A program made the position numbers and the translations under genes. 64,000 nt of DNA, from NCBI RefSeq assembly GCF_000746275.1, contig NZ_KN050830.1:50364-114363 (forward strand), written 5' to 3'. The notes under the pieces are model-generated. The model was not told the origin of the DNA. It did not search any database and was given only the letters and a program-made list of their open reading frames with translations. Source of the stretch: Thermopetrobacter sp. TC1. GTDB taxonomy: Bacteria; Pseudomonadota; Alphaproteobacteria; Rhizobiales; Aestuariivirgaceae. Position 1 is the stretch's first letter, and the number at the start of each line of letters is the position of its first letter. Shown here piece by piece: positions 63,812 through 64,000 of the stretch.

Positions 63812-64000
63812 TCAGGGCAGGAGCTTGCCGGGGTTGAGGATGCCCTTGGGGTCGAAGGCCTGCTTGAGCTGGCGCATCAGGGCGATCTCCGCCGGGCTCT
63901 TGATGCGCGCAAGCCACTGCCGCTTCATGCGGCCGATGCCATGTTCGGCGGAAATCGATCCGCCCAGCGCCAGCACCACCTCGTTGACCGCCTCCACCAC
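63812..64000 (-). CDS. FAD-linked oxidase C-terminus (GlcD/D-lactate dehydrogenase-like), partial
   Basis: The last 62 residues of a protein whose 5' part lies beyond the right edge. [20 protein letters not shown] then [14 protein letters not shown] is the highly conserved end of the FAD-binding oxidase C-terminal domain ([10 protein letters not shown] and the NPGK motif) of 2-hydroxyacid dehydrogenases such as GlcD or Dld. Which substrate cannot be told from this fragment. Confidence 0.9.
   Translation of the reverse strand: MVEAVNEVVLALGGSISAEHGIGRMKRQWLARIKSPAEIALMRQLKQAFDPKGILNPGKLLP

Overview
The window looks like a high-GC alphaproteobacterial chromosome. Support comes from the miaB-phoH-ybeY-corC order, lnt followed by an Xre-type regulator, rpoN-hpf-ptsN, DUF1150 and DUF6456 proteins, Suv3-like helicase next to an S4 protein and FdxA, and a gene transfer agent (GTA)-type particle cluster. 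Genus or family cannot be fixed from the sequence alone.

Layout. 1-4.8 kb: two secreted proteins, one very large (Cys-rich DUF11-like repeats) running off the left edge. 5.2-11 kb: pgi, aatA, a DnaA-C-like DNA-binding protein behind a LexA-type box, a DUF6456 protein and hemD. 12-19.3 kb: prolyl-tRNA editing protein, tRNA-Gly, rsmE, then miaB, phoH, ybeY, corC. 19.4-27.6 kb: DUF1150, ParA-like ATPase, CDGSH protein, glyQ, small membrane protein, trmN6, DUF2007, ispB, glyS. 28.8-35.1 kb: lnt, Xre regulator, a putative LexA-controlled small RNA locus, rpoN, hpf, ptsN. 35.6-40.6 kb: Suv3-like helicase, S4 protein, fdxA, tlyA. 41-63.3 kb: a GTA-like cluster in pieces. TerS-TerL are followed by an AT-rich two-gene island, a tungsten-type aldehyde:ferredoxin oxidoreductase and an EamA transporter, then GTA g13. 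After that come two rhodaneses, a CueR-boxed copper ATPase and rnhB, then g14, g15, tail fibre, lysozyme, holin-like proteins, a staphylococcal-nuclease-like protein and a GTA 3-TM holin. The right edge holds the C-terminus of an FAD-linked oxidase.

The most striking structure is non-coding. Most long intergenic regions are mosaics of a few dispersed repeats: (a) a ~127-bp element with CTRYACGACAC-type inverted ends and two hairpins; (b) a ~485-bp element, with no conserved ORF, inserted in the hairpin of (a) and flanked by perfect 10-bp direct repeats GGCGAAAGCC, with occupied and unoccupied sites both present; (c) arrays of three or four different perfect hairpins; (d) a ~113-bp C/G-rich element. 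They sit at the places where conserved gene orders are broken (miaB|phoH, glyS|lnt, GTA g13|g14, GTA late genes), and one supplies the miaB stop codon.

A second theme is possible SOS control: three GTTC half-sites spaced 11 bp overlap the front of a near-consensus promoter that would transcribe a short structured RNA, and a further GTTC-N7-GTTC box precedes the DnaA-C-like gene. Genes here otherwise cover translation and RNA modification, ribosome hibernation, lipoprotein maturation, nitrogen-type phosphotransfer, copper and sulfur stress, and particle production and lysis.
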